Source: Flavobacteriaceae bacterium | GTDB lineage: Bacteria > Bacteroidota > Bacteroidia > Flavobacteriales > Flavobacteriaceae | NCBI GenBank assembly: GCA_024742935.1 | Contig: JANSXN010000017.1 | Coordinates: forward strand, 1 to 45,348 | Length of the DNA stretch: 45,348 bases | Direction: 5' to 3' | In this document: one piece after another, positions 8,443 through 16,591 of the stretch | Layout: each line of letters begins with the position of its first letter | How positions within the stretch are numbered: position 1 is the stretch's first letter | The notes under the pieces: model-generated | Seen by the model: the letters and a program-made list of their open reading frames with translations, nothing else | Databases searched by the model: none | What the model was told of the DNA's origin: nothing | Program-made: the position numbers and the translations under genes

Positions 8443-9102
8443 TTAAGAAATAATTTTACCATCACTCATCACAAGTTTGCGGTCTGCCATATCTGCAAAT
8501 TCTTCATTGTGGGTTACGATTACAAAGGTTTGTTTGAATTCGTCTCTCAAGTCAAAAAACAATTTATGAAGATTGTCTGCAGATGTGCTGTCTAAATTTC
8601 CGCTGGGTTCATCAGCAAAAATAATGAGCGGGTCGTTTACCAATGCTCTCGCGACGGCTACTCGTTGTTGCTCTCCGCCGGATAGTTCATTGGGTTTGTG
8701 TTCATGTCTTTTGGAAAGCCCCAGATAGTCTAATAACTTTGCTGCTTTGGCTTCTGCTTCCCCTTTTGGGGTGCCTTTTATAAAAGCCGGGATACAGACG
8801 TTTTCTAGAGCTGTGAATTCTGGCAATAATTGATGAAACTGAAAGATAAAACCAATGTTTTTATTTCTGAAAGCTGCTATTTCTTTTCCGTTAAGTGTGT
8901 TTATGTTTGTGTTATTAATCACAACTTTTCCGGAGTCTTTTGAGGCATTGTCAAGTGTGCCCAAAATGTGAAGCAAAGTTGTTTTTCCGGCTCCTGAGGC
9001 CCCAACAATAGAAACAACTTCGCCACTTTTTATATCCAGAGAAACACCTTTTAAAACGTGTAAATCGCCATAGTGCTTATGTATATTTTCTGCGTGTATC
9101 AT
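8443..9102 (-). CDS. LolD-like ABC transporter ATP-binding protein
   Basis: A 219-residue single ABC ATPase of the LolD/MacB class. The Walker A motif GASGAGKT is at 34-41, then the Q-loop in [18 protein letters not shown], the signature [15 protein letters not shown] and the Walker [14 protein letters not shown]. LolCDE extracts lipoproteins from the inner membrane; related MacB-type ATPases serve efflux. No permease gene is adjacent, so the partner is encoded elsewhere and the exact role stays open. It leads a two-gene minus-strand unit and is divergent from msrA. Confidence 0.85.
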   Translation of the reverse strand: MIHAENIHKHYGDLHVLKGVSLDIKSGEVVSIVGASGAGKTTLLHILGTLDNASKDSGKVVINNTNINTLNGKEIAAFRNKNIGFIFQFHQLLPEFTALENVCIPAFIKGTPKGEAEAKAAKLLDYLGLSKRHEHKPNELSGGEQQRVAVARALVNDPLIIFADEPSGNLDSTSADNLHKLFFDLRDEFKQTFVIVTHNEEFADMADRKLVMSDGKIIS

Positions 9103-9242
9103 TTTATGATTTTGGAATCGTGAAAGTAACTAATTGATGGCATAAATGCAATTTATAATTAGATAACAAAAAAAGCTTATTTAAAAATAATACTTTATAT
9201 TAATGAAAAGTTAATTGACAATCAAAGTGTTTAAAATATAAT

Positions 9243-9250
9243 TACATTTG
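9243..9250 (+). promoter_or_regulatory. -7 box of the msrA promoter
   Basis: TACATTTG matches TAnnTTTG. It covers the in-frame TTG at 9248, so that TTG cannot be the translation start and the ATG at 9263 is preferred, with a leader of only about 6 bases. A TTGACA at 9215-9220 is too far upstream for the normal spacing. Confidence 0.4.
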
Positions 9251-9262
9251 TTAAACAAAACT

Positions 9263-9811
9263 ATGAAAGATTCAAGAAATTTATTGGTAGCCACTTTTGC
9301 AGGTGGGTGTTTTTGGTGTACTGAAGCTGTTTTTCAACGCCTGAAAGGTGTTGATAAGGTACTATCCGGATATACGGGGGGATCGATAAAAAATCCGGGC
9401 TACAGAGAGATTTGTACCGGAAGAACCGGGCATGCAGAAGCCATTCAGGTTTATTTCAATCCTGACGAGATTCAATACAAAGAGTTGTTGGAAGTATTTT
9501 TTGCTACTCATGATCCTACCACCTTGAACCGGCAAGGAAATGACAAAGGTACCCAATACCGAAGTGCGGTGTTTTACAACAATGAAGAACAAAAGACAAT
9601 TGCTGAGGAGTATATTAAATCTCTTGAAGATAATCGAGTTTTTGAAAATCCAATCGTAACAGAAATCACAGAAGCTACTGTTTTTTACCCGGCTGAGGAA
9701 GAACATCAAGAATATTACAATCAAAATCAAAATCAACTTTACTGCCAGTTGGTCATTTCACCAAAAGTGCAAAAACTCAATAATTATTTTAAAGAAAAAT
9801 TAAATGGATAA
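9263..9811 (+). CDS. msrA: Peptide methionine-S-sulfoxide reductase MsrA
   Basis: A 182-residue cytoplasmic repair enzyme that reduces methionine-S-sulfoxide in proteins. The catalytic motif GGCFWC lies at residues 14-19 with nucleophile Cys16. The family stretches [22 protein letters not shown] and [18 protein letters not shown]-type substrate loop are all present. A further cysteine near the C-terminus (NQLYCQLVI) could act as resolving cysteine. The open frame extends to a TTG at 9248, but that codon lies in the -7 box. The stop overlaps the folE start by 8 bases, so the genes are translationally linked. Confidence 0.94.
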   Translation: MKDSRNLLVATFAGGCFWCTEAVFQRLKGVDKVLSGYTGGSIKNPGYREICTGRTGHAEAIQVYFNPDEIQYKELLEVFFATHDPTTLNRQGNDKGTQYRSAVFYNNEEQKTIAEEYIKSLEDNRVFENPIVTEITEATVFYPAEEEHQEYYNQNQNQLYCQLVISPKVQKLNNYFKEKLNG

Positions 9812-10403
9812 CATACAGTCATACACTAAAATAGATTCATACAGTGAGCAGACCACCGATTTTCTAAAGGAGAACTTTAGCGATATTATAACCGGTTTGG
9901 GTGAAGATATTCATAGAGAAGGAATCATCAAAACCCCTGAACGCGCTGCAAAAGCCATGCAGTTTTTGACCCAAGGCTACCAACAGGATGCTGCTCAAAT
10001 TCTCAAAGGTGCCATGTTTAAGGAGGACTATGAGAATATGGTCATTGTCAAAGATATTGAGTTGTACTCTTTGTGTGAACATCATATTCTTCCCTTTTTT
10101 GGAAAAGCTCATATTGCTTATATCCCCAATGGCCACATTGTGGGCTTGAGTAAATTGCCACGAGTGGTTGATGTATTTGCGAGGAGATTGCAAGTTCAAG
10201 AACGTCTTACGAAAGAGATTTTAGATTGTATCAATACTACTTTAAAGCCCAAAGGTGTTGCTGTGGTTATTGAAGCCTCTCACATGTGTATGATGATGCG
10301 CGGAGTTCAAAAACAAAATTCTGTTACTACGACCTCGGGTTTTAGGGGTGCTTTTGAAAAAATAGAAACCCGCAGCGAATTTTTAAAACTCATTGATAAA
10401 TAA
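9804..10403 (+). CDS. folE: GTP cyclohydrolase I FolE
   Basis: A 199-residue enzyme that converts GTP to 7,8-dihydroneopterin triphosphate, the first step of folate/tetrahydropterin synthesis. Zinc ligands Cys91, His94 (in LCEHHILPF) and Cys162 (in SHMCMMMRG) and the catalytic-region His93 are all present, with the [11 protein letters not shown] motif between them. This is the zinc-dependent type IA form. The start codon lies inside the end of msrA (8-base overlap). No other folate genes are nearby. Confidence 0.95.
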   Translation: MDNIQSYTKIDSYSEQTTDFLKENFSDIITGLGEDIHREGIIKTPERAAKAMQFLTQGYQQDAAQILKGAMFKEDYENMVIVKDIELYSLCEHHILPFFGKAHIAYIPNGHIVGLSKLPRVVDVFARRLQVQERLTKEILDCINTTLKPKGVAVVIEASHMCMMMRGVQKQNSVTTTSGFRGAFEKIETRSEFLKLIDK

Positions 10404-10410
10404 ACAATTT

Positions 10411-10439
10411 TTGGAATGCCTTTTGCGTTTGTATTTTTA
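10411..10439 (+). promoter_or_regulatory. Possible promoter of the small membrane protein gene
   Basis: TTG (10411-10413), 18 bases, then TATTTTTA (10432-10439), seven of eight matches to TAnnTTTG. It lies in the 49-base gap after folE. Confidence 0.35.
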
Positions 10440-10452
10440 TAGTATTTAGAAT

Positions 10453-10755
10453 ATGAGTGAAAAATATAAATTGCTTTCCAAAGGTATAGCATATGATTTG
10501 ATTGGGATGGTTTCCTATTTGTTTCCGGGTATTGGTCCTTTTCTTGATATTATATGGGCACCTTTTGCAGCCTCTCAAATGACAAAAATGTATCCTGGTA
10601 AGAGTGGAAAAATTGCCGCAATAATTGTTTTCCTTGAAGAGCTCTCACCCGGTCTTGATATCATTCCTACTTTTACACTTACCTGGTTGTATGTTTTTGT
10701 TTGGAAACGAGAAAAAATTAACCCCCATACCATTGAGGCTGAAATTGTAGAATAA
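10453..10755 (+). CDS. Small integral membrane protein, unknown function
   Basis: A 100-residue protein that I do not recognise by name. It has a hydrophobic, glycine/proline-rich segment at about 12-38 (MVSYLFPGIGPFLDIIWAPF) and a second at about 52-82 ending in aromatic residues (TWLYVFVW), then a short charged tail. This suggests two or three membrane passes with the tail in the cytoplasm. It follows folE in the same direction and ends in a terminator shared with the convergent lipoprotein gene. Confidence 0.7.
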   Translation: MSEKYKLLSKGIAYDLIGMVSYLFPGIGPFLDIIWAPFAASQMTKMYPGKSGKIAAIIVFLEELSPGLDIIPTFTLTWLYVFVWKREKINPHTIEAEIVE

Positions 10756-10783
10756 AAAAACCCCTCAATTTGAAGGGTTTTTT
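10754..10783. terminator. Bidirectional terminator
   Basis: An A-tract followed by CCC (10761-10763) pairs with GGG (10775-10777) followed by a T-tract, so it can act on both strands. It separates the small membrane protein gene from the lipoprotein that ends the TonB gene set. Confidence 0.75.
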
Positions 10784-10808
10784 CTGTTGTATCAATTATA
10801 CTTTCTTG

Positions 10809-11369
10809 TTACTGAATTTCTAAAGGAAATGTTATTTCAATATCAGTATCACCGCCTGCGTTAGCAATGTTTCCTTCACTTACTCCGTCTGCATCTTTAT
10901 TTGGCTCGTGCCTTAAAATAATTGTAAAGTCTCCTAAGCTAGCTTCTCCGGTATCAAAACTGAAAAGCAACCCAAGCGGGTTTCCATCACCGTCAAAATC
11001 AAGGTACGTAAGGTTTGAAATAGTTATACCACCTCCTGTTAAAAAGAAAAACTGGTGTTCGTCAGCTTCTTCTTCAATCTCTTCTGTGATATTATCTGCG
11101 GGGTTTTCCAATTCATTTAACACGGTAATTACACCTGTGTAAGTTGTGTTTGGGTCTAAAGTTCCACTCACAGTTATCGTTGGAGCAGCAGATTCATCAA
11201 GTTGTTTCCATTCTAAATTAATGGGGCTACTTCCACCCGTTAAAGCAACTCTAACAGTAGTAATAACTTCTTCTTCATTGATGGGCTCATTGCCGTCGTC
11301 ATCGCTTGAACAAGACACTAAAACGAGTGTTGCAGTAAAAAATAAAGCTAAGAATTTTAAATTTTTCAT
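10809..11369 (-). CDS. Lipoprotein linked to the TonB receptor
   Basis: A 186-residue lipoprotein. The signal peptide ends in LVSC with Cys20 as lipid site, followed by the acidic SSDDDGNE linker. The mature part is beta-rich and acidic, with an EEIEEEADEHQ stretch, a DFDGDGNPLG loop that could bind calcium, and a C-terminal ITFPLEI strand. It resembles a flavobacterial family found after TonB receptors and often labelled 'type 1 periplasmic binding fold superfamily protein'. It starts 22 bases after the receptor gene stop, so they form one unit. I infer that it helps hand ligand to the receptor at the outer membrane, but nothing in the sequence identifies the ligand. Confidence 0.72.
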   Translation of the reverse strand: MKNLKFLALFFTATLVLVSCSSDDDGNEPINEEEVITTVRVALTGGSSPINLEWKQLDESAAPTITVSGTLDPNTTYTGVITVLNELENPADNITEEIEEEADEHQFFFLTGGGITISNLTYLDFDGDGNPLGLLFSFDTGEASLGDFTIILRHEPNKDADGVSEGNIANAGGDTDIEITFPLEIQ

Positions 11370-11391
11370 AATGTAAAATGTTTAAATTGAA

Positions 11392-13785
11392 TTAATAATT
11401 AATTTTTAATCGTAAAACTATATTTCGTCCCAAATCGTCTGCAAAAAACCGCAAACGGTTGAGGTAATCTCTGTAACTGGTGTTGAAAAGGTTATTTACT
11501 GTCAATCCTAAACTTAAATCAGTTTCACCAAACAGGTTAAAATCAGCATCTGCATTCAAATTTATGAGATGATAGGCTTCTGGCGGGGTACTTAGATCTA
11601 AGATTTCTGTGGTTTCTGTAATGGGTAAAAACACTTCAAAATTGGTGTCCGGAAATTCATTTTGGCGAAACACATAATTACTTTCCAATTGCAGTTTTAG
11701 ATTGTTTAAACGTTGATTTTTATACTCAATTACTGAGCTCAAATTTGCAGGGGGCATTGATATAAGTGGAATGTTATCCTTACGTTCATACCCTTTTACA
11801 AATGAAAACTTGGTGATGTAATCAAATTGCTCTGTAAGATTTATCTTGGCATCGAGATCAAAACCAAGGAGATAAGAATCTGTTTGTTTGTATTCCCATA
11901 CCTGAAAATTCCCTCTAATGGTTTGTTCCACGCCTGTGGGTCCAATGAGTAAAAAGTCATTGATGCTGTTTAAAAATGGATTAAAAGTAAACTGAAACTT
12001 TCCGGAAGTTTTACTTAGGGCAACAGAAATTTTATGTGCTACTTCTTGATTAAACCTAAGGTCACCTATTTCAATTCGGGCTGCAGAGTGATGCAATCCC
12101 TCACTAAACAATTCAGACGGATTGGGAGCTCGTGTAGCCAATGAATAATTGGTTAACAACTCATAATCATCTAAAAAAGAATAGGAAAAACCAACTGTTC
12201 CGGAAATATTGTAAAAGTCAAAAACCGGATTTGTTAGTAATTGAGTTCCAAAATCTTCTATAATAATTTCAGGAAAATCATTGGCATAACCACGGCTTTC
12301 CCAGAGAGATTTTCGGTAAAACTTTTTTGCGTCCAGATGGTTGTAATCAAAGCGTAAACCTCCTTCAAGTTTCCATTGGTCATTCAGGGCATATTTTCCA
12401 AGAGCGTAAATCCCTAAATCATATTTATCATAATCCGGGATCAAACGTCTCACTCCGGTATCAGGGTTTGCAAAATTGTTTTGGTAGCGAACTAACAAAC
12501 CACCATTTGCTTTAAATTTTGAATTTGCATCATAACTTAAATCTGTTGATAGTGTATGTGTTGTTAATTCTAAATCAACAGCTGGTTTATCTCCACGGCC
12601 TCCTCTTCTAATATCAAATTCAAGTCGATTGTTAAACTGAAAATCATATTGCATTTCCAATTTTCCGAAGTTACTAATGCGCTTGAAAAACTTGGCTTTT
12701 GCGAGATGATGAGTAACATCTTGCTTTGGGTTTTCAATGGAATAAGTAAAATCGTTTATAACAAGTGGTTTGTCACTGTTAATTGCTGAAAACAAATCTT
12801 GCGCATTTCCCAAATGTGAAGCTCTTAAAATTCCTGTTTCAGAATTAAAAAATGAATAATATCCTTCAAAACCATAGGTGAATTTGTTAAGTCCAAATCT
12901 AAGAGCGGCTGCTTTTTCAAACTGCCCTGTGTTGCTTAACACATAATCTGGCGTTTCAAAATCACCAAAACGCTTTAAAGTTCCCTGAAGGGTTCCATAC
13001 CAACCGGATTCTTTTGTTTTTGTAAAAGATGAGGTAAGTGTACCGCCCCTTCCATTGGTCGAACCCGTCAAAACAGTTCTTCCAAAGAGTGAGTCTTTTC
13101 TGATGATGCGTTGTGGTTCTACCAAAACAATTCCGCCAACAGCATCACCTCCATATTGAAGGGCAGAAGCTCCTTTAATAACTGAAATACTCCCGGCAGT
13201 ATTTAAATCAACATTGGGAGCGTGTTCCACACCCCATTCCTGATCCTGCATTCTCACACCATTATTCATAATAAGAACTCGGCTGCTATGTAATCCTTGA
13301 ATAACAGGTTTCACTACCGTACTACCGGTATTTAAGGACGACACCCCTGAAAGCATTTTTAAAGCATCTCCCAAAGAAGCATAACTTAAATTTTCAATAT
13401 CCTCTTTTTCTATACGATTTTCACGTTGTGTGGCGACATAATCAATAGCCGCACTTCCTTTTACGGTCACTTGATCCAATTCTTCAAGATGGTGCTCAAG
13501 CCTAATGCTTAGTGAGCCTTCGTTAGGAATTGTAAATTGTATTGCTTTTGTATCACATTCAGGATGAGAAACTTGCAATGTATAGTTGCCTTCACATAGA
13601 TTCTCGACCCTGAAGTAACCATTCAAATCAGTCTGTGCAAATTTCTCGAGACCCGCAACAATAAGAACAGCACCAGAGAGCGGACTTCCATCGTGAAAGT
13701 CAACAACCCGACCGGTTAAAGTCTGATTACAGTTCTGAGAATAAGACTGAATGCTTATAAAAAATACAATTAAAAAAAGGCGCAT
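11392..13785 (-). CDS. TonB-dependent outer-membrane receptor with N-terminal carboxypeptidase-like domain
   Basis: A 797-residue active transporter. It has a signal peptide (about 1-16), a carboxypeptidase-regulatory-like beta domain (about 20-95, LTGRVVDFHDGSPLSGA), a plug domain (about 110-220, with SLGDALKMLSGVSS, VIQGLHSSRVLIMNNG and ISVIKGASALQYGGDAVGG), and a 22-strand barrel ending in ENIVLRLKINY-like sequence (here RNIVLRLKINY). The N-terminal domain has extra cysteines (NCNQ, LCEGN, PECDT). The ATG at 13785 is preferred over an upstream TTG at 13809, because the signal peptide begins there. It sits between a His/Cys-rich secreted protein and a lipoprotein; the context suggests metal import. 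Confidence 0.9.
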   Translation of the reverse strand: MRLFLIVFFISIQSYSQNCNQTLTGRVVDFHDGSPLSGAVLIVAGLEKFAQTDLNGYFRVENLCEGNYTLQVSHPECDTKAIQFTIPNEGSLSIRLEHHLEELDQVTVKGSAAIDYVATQRENRIEKEDIENLSYASLGDALKMLSGVSSLNTGSTVVKPVIQGLHSSRVLIMNNGVRMQDQEWGVEHAPNVDLNTAGSISVIKGASALQYGGDAVGGIVLVEPQRIIRKDSLFGRTVLTGSTNGRGGTLTSSFTKTKESGWYGTLQGTLKRFGDFETPDYVLSNTGQFEKAAALRFGLNKFTYGFEGYYSFFNSETGILRASHLGNAQDLFSAINSDKPLVINDFTYSIENPKQDVTHHLAKAKFFKRISNFGKLEMQYDFQFNNRLEFDIRRGGRGDKPAVDLELTTHTLSTDLSYDANSKFKANGGLLVRYQNNFANPDTGVRRLIPDYDKYDLGIYALGKYALNDQWKLEGGLRFDYNHLDAKKFYRKSLWESRGYANDFPEIIIEDFGTQLLTNPVFDFYNISGTVGFSYSFLDDYELLTNYSLATRAPNPSELFSEGLHHSAARIEIGDLRFNQEVAHKISVALSKTSGKFQFTFNPFLNSINDFLLIGPTGVEQTIRGNFQVWEYKQTDSYLLGFDLDAKINLTEQFDYITKFSFVKGYERKDNIPLISMPPANLSSVIEYKNQRLNNLKLQLESNYVFRQNEFPDTNFEVFLPITETTEILDLSTPPEAYHLINLNADADFNLFGETDLSLGLTVNNLFNTSYRDYLNRLRFFADDLGRNIVLRLKINY

Positions 13786-13838
13786 AGTGCTGTTATTTTG
13801 CTGTCGCAAAAAAGAATAATTAAAAAAGAAAATTTAAG

Positions 13839-14168
13839 TTATGCGCTTTTTGGGGGACCCCTTAAATTGATTTGAAAAGTTGAAGTAAAAGTTATTTTGT
13901 CCTCAACAGGAGGAAATATAGTCTTAAAATTTGAAATTATTTGCGGTTGTATGCTATGGTTTGAAAGGCTTAGTACCGGAGTAATGTGAAAATCGAAAAT
14001 ATCACAACCGGTTTCTAATTTGTGAAAATGGGTTGTACCTGTTTCAGTGCAATGCTCAAAATCGCTGTGACTAAAAATATGTAATGCTTGGGAAGAAAAA
14101 GAAAACAACAAAGCGACACCCAAAAAAATGGCTGTAAGCTTAGAAGATATTTTTATTTCTTTTTTCAA
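13839..14168 (-). CDS. Small His/Cys-rich secreted protein before the TonB receptor
   Basis: A 109-residue protein with an N-terminal signal peptide (about 1-28). Just after the predicted cleavage site lies a dense set of metal-ligand residues: His30, His34, His39, Cys40, His47, His49, Cys55, His61. A hydrophobic region follows, and the protein ends in LRGPPKSA. His/Cys clusters with a terminal RGPP/RAPP motif recall DUF2946-like proteins found beside TonB receptors in other bacteria. I infer periplasmic metal binding or sensing. It starts 14 bases after the upstream DUF6787 gene and precedes the receptor gene by 53 bases. No enzymatic motif is visible. Confidence 0.72.
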   Translation of the reverse strand: MKKEIKISSKLTAIFLGVALLFSFSSQALHIFSHSDFEHCTETGTTHFHKLETGCDIFDFHITPVLSLSNHSIQPQIISNFKTIFPPVEDKITFTSTFQINLRGPPKSA

Positions 14169-14182
14169 TGCTAAATTTGGTT

Positions 14183-14464
14183 TTATCTAAATGAGATTCT
14201 TTGAAACATTTTTTTTACAAAATTCTTAAAGAAATTAAATTCTCCAAAAATCCAACCAACTACCACTAAAATAAGTTGATAGATGGGTATAATCAATAAA
14301 ATTCTGAGAGGCCAAAATAACCAATAGTCTGGAGAAATTCCTAAAAGTATTGTTAAAGGTTCAGCTATTATTGTTGCCAGAGATCCGGTTATACCAAAAA
14401 CAATAAAAATGACTACTAATTGACGGTTTGATCTGATGCCCCATCTTTTTTTAAGCTTGTTCAT
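14183..14464 (-). CDS. DUF6787 family small membrane protein
   Basis: A 93-residue integral membrane protein. After a basic start (MNKLKKRWGIRSNRQ) there are three hydrophobic segments at about 16-38, 48-70 and a weaker one overlapping the WIFGEFNFFKNF motif, then a basic tail. The pattern matches the conserved flavobacterial DUF6787 family, whose function is unknown. Its ATG overlaps the TGA of the DUF6146 gene (ATGA), a sign of translational coupling. Confidence 0.75.
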   Translation of the reverse strand: MNKLKKRWGIRSNRQLVVIFIVFGITGSLATIIAEPLTILLGISPDYWLFWPLRILLIIPIYQLILVVVGWIFGEFNFFKNFVKKMFQRISFR

Positions 14465-14865
14465 CTTAGTTTTTGATTGTAGGTTTTTTCAAAAAATTTA
14501 AAATAATTGTAGAGAAGGTAATTGACTTCAAGGCCATAGGAGATTAATGGGTCATAATTTATTTCCTGCACATAAAGATTTTTATTAAAACCCGGTGCAT
14601 AAACCCTGTAATTGTATTCAGTTACATAAACTTGATTTCTACTTTCAAGGTAATTCAACCCATAATAGCCTTTTGGTGGTTGCGTAACCAGCCAGGCATT
14701 GAAGCCGGGTTCTATGATAATGATTTCATATTCAATGCTATCATTAACAATTTTAACAGTATCTGAAAGTGCAACATTTGTTGAATCTGTTTCAATAGCA
14801 GATTTTGAGGTGTCACAACCGTAGACCAAAATACCAAATATCAATATGGTAAATAAATACTTCAT
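14461..14865 (-). CDS. DUF6146 family lipoprotein
   Basis: A 134-residue lipoprotein. The signal peptide ends in LVYGC with Cys17 as lipid site. The mature protein carries the conserved block EYEIIIIEPGFNAWL, PPKGYYGLNYLE and YGLEVNYLLYNYFKFFE, which marks DUF6146, a Bacteroidota family of unknown function. The frame opens at a TTG (14874), but that codon falls within a TAnnTTTG box, so the ATG at 14865 is chosen. It overlaps the DUF6787 gene by 4 bases. Confidence 0.82.
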   Translation of the reverse strand: MKYLFTILIFGILVYGCDTSKSAIETDSTNVALSDTVKIVNDSIEYEIIIIEPGFNAWLVTQPPKGYYGLNYLESRNQVYVTEYNYRVYAPGFNKNLYVQEINYDPLISYGLEVNYLLYNYFKFFEKTYNQKLR

Positions 14866-14871
14866 AGACCA

Positions 14872-14879
14872 CAAAGATA
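14872..14879 (-). promoter_or_regulatory. -7 box upstream of the DUF6146 gene
   Basis: On the minus strand this reads TATCTTTG, a full TAnnTTTG match. The start codon at 14865 is so close that the transcript would be nearly leaderless. No -33 TTG at the usual distance, so it may be chance. Confidence 0.28.
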
Positions 14880-14906
14880 CTAAATTTAAAGGAAAGCGGC
14901 TTTTTG

Positions 14907-15548
14907 TTATTTCCTAAATAATCCTCCAAGCAGTCCTCCAAGACCTGATGACTTTTTAGTGGTTTTGGAGCCTCCCAAAACCATTCCTGCAATATCATCA
15001 ATGATACTTCCATCTCCATCTGCGTCTAAAATGGAATGAAGCATCGATTGTTCTTTTTTAGATTTTCCGCCAATCAAGCTCCCTAGAACATCAGCGAGTC
15101 CACTTTCATTAGAAACATTTTTTTCTTTGGCTTCTTTGCCAAGCATACCAATAACAATGGGAGCGGCAACTTTTAAAATTTGAGCAACACTATTGCTGTC
15201 CAAACCTGATTTTTGACTCAAGGCATTTTCTAAATTAGTTCTTTTGCTTCCCAAAACGTGTTTTAAAATGCCCTCTCCGTCTTTTAAATCTGTCTGGTCA
15301 ACTCCTCCCTGAAAATAGGTGCCCAAGTTATTGACGATGCTTCCATCGTGTTTTGATTGTAGGGCTTTTAACAAACCACTTGCACCCTCAGGGGTTGAAG
15401 CATTTTTTTTCATTGCTCCTAAAAGTAAAGGCAATGCCATACTTACGACTTGACTTGTTTTATCTTCCGGGGCATTGGTTTGTGCACTGGCGCCTTTAAT
15501 AATTTGCTTCCCAAGGTCACTGTTCAGTAATTCTAAAATTGTTGCCAT
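14907..15548 (-). CDS. DUF937 family protein
   Basis: A 213-residue protein without signal peptide. It opens with the DUF937 pattern MATILELLNSDLGKQII, followed by VSMALPLLLGAM and, at about 126-136, a second helical repeat with KVAAPIVIGMLG. Near the end, residues 175-186 (DADGDGSIIDDI) form an EF-hand-like loop lacking the usual acidic residue at position 12. The tail is Gly/Leu-rich (GLGGLLGGLFRK). Function is unknown; YidB-like relatives are described only as DUF937. It starts 5 bases after serA and is likely in the same transcript. Confidence 0.85.
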   Translation of the reverse strand: MATILELLNSDLGKQIIKGASAQTNAPEDKTSQVVSMALPLLLGAMKKNASTPEGASGLLKALQSKHDGSIVNNLGTYFQGGVDQTDLKDGEGILKHVLGSKRTNLENALSQKSGLDSNSVAQILKVAAPIVIGMLGKEAKEKNVSNESGLADVLGSLIGGKSKKEQSMLHSILDADGDGSIIDDIAGMVLGGSKTTKKSSGLGGLLGGLFRK

Positions 15549-15553
15549 AACTT

Positions 15554-16507
15554 TTACGATTTAAAATGATTTATTATTTGAATGGCGAGTTCTGTTCCTA
15601 TACGATCCTGAGCTTCAAGAGTCGCAGCGCCAATATGCGGTGTAAGTGATACTTTGGGATGCATTAAAACTTTGATTGCGGGATTGGGCTCGTTCTCGAA
15701 AGTGTCTAATCCGGCAAAACTCAACTTACCACTGTCTAAAGCTTCAATTAAAGCGACCTCATCAATCACACCTCCACGGGCTGCGTTAATAATTGCCGCA
15801 CCTTGTTTCATAAGACCCATTGCTTCTTTATTTATAATATACTCTTTTTGAGCAGGCACGTGCATAGAAATAAAATCACTGTTCTTCAAGACTTCTTCAA
15901 GAGGGATTGTATCAATTTTCACCATTATAGATTCTCCGTTATATAGACTTACATCTATAGAAACACTTTCTATAAATTTGTCACAAGCTATCACATTCAT
16001 TCCAAGCCCCAATGCTATTTTTGCGACTTCCTGGCCAATTCTTCCAATGCCAACAATACCTATGGTTTTTCCTCTTAACTCCAGTCCTTTGGCATAGGAT
16101 TTTTTTAATTCAGAAAACTTGCTGTCGCCCTCCAGTGGCATATTTCTGTTTGAATCATGCAGAAAGCGTACTCCGGTAAAAAGATGTGCAAAAACCAGTT
16201 CGGCTACAGATGCAGATGAGGCTGCCGGTGTGTTGATTACTTTGATGCCTTTTTCACGGGCATAATTCATATCAATGTTGTCCATACCCACACCGCCTCG
16301 GCCTATTATTTTTATGGAGGGACAGGCGTCAATAACTTCTTTTCTAACAGTAGTTGCACTGCGAACCAAAACAACATCAATTTGATGTTGATTGACATAA
16401 TTGCTCAATTGTTCCTGGGCAACTTTTGTAGTAATTACTTCAATTCCTGCTTTTTCCAGTGCATCAATTCCGCTTTGTGAGATTCCGTCGTTTGCTAATA
16501 CTTTCAT
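15554..16507 (-). CDS. serA: D-3-phosphoglycerate dehydrogenase SerA (short form)
   Basis: A 317-residue NAD-dependent D-2-hydroxyacid dehydrogenase, taken as the phosphoglycerate dehydrogenase because serC lies directly upstream. The nucleotide-binding loop GIGRIG is at 153-158. Catalytic Arg244 (NAARGG), Glu273 (FENEP) and His291 (TPHIGAAT) are all in place. It ends after the dehydrogenase core, with no ACT or ASB regulatory domain, so feedback inhibition by serine through an ACT domain is not expected. An alternative role on another 2-hydroxyacid is possible but less likely given the neighbour. Confidence 0.88.
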   Translation of the reverse strand: MKVLANDGISQSGIDALEKAGIEVITTKVAQEQLSNYVNQHQIDVVLVRSATTVRKEVIDACPSIKIIGRGGVGMDNIDMNYAREKGIKVINTPAASSASVAELVFAHLFTGVRFLHDSNRNMPLEGDSKFSELKKSYAKGLELRGKTIGIVGIGRIGQEVAKIALGLGMNVIACDKFIESVSIDVSLYNGESIMVKIDTIPLEEVLKNSDFISMHVPAQKEYIINKEAMGLMKQGAAIINAARGGVIDEVALIEALDSGKLSFAGLDTFENEPNPAIKVLMHPKVSLTPHIGAATLEAQDRIGTELAIQIINHFKS

Positions 16508-16535
16508 GAATTATGGTTAATGGTGAAACTGTTTT

Positions 16536-16577
16536 CCTCCCCCTAAATCCCCCGCCAAAAGAGGGGGACTTTTGAGG
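16536..16577. repeat. REP-like GC-rich hairpin between serC and serA
   Basis: TCCCCC (16548-16553) pairs with GGGGGA (16563-16568), flanked by CCTC and GAGG. The stretch CCTCCCCCTAAATCCCCC followed by the GGGGGA arm looks like an intergenic element common in Flavobacteriia genomes. It could modulate read-through or mRNA stability in the serC-serA transcript. Only one copy is in this window. Confidence 0.5.
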
Positions 16578-16591
16578 ATTTTTAGATTAAT

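Noticed and set aside
9362-9736. 124-codon minus-strand frame inside msrA
   Set aside because: Antisense to an intact msrA with active-site motif; the product is composition-driven hydrophobic sequence.
13785-13809. TTG start of the TonB receptor frame at 13809
   Set aside because: The eight added residues are polar and precede the signal peptide; the ATG at 13785 begins the signal peptide.
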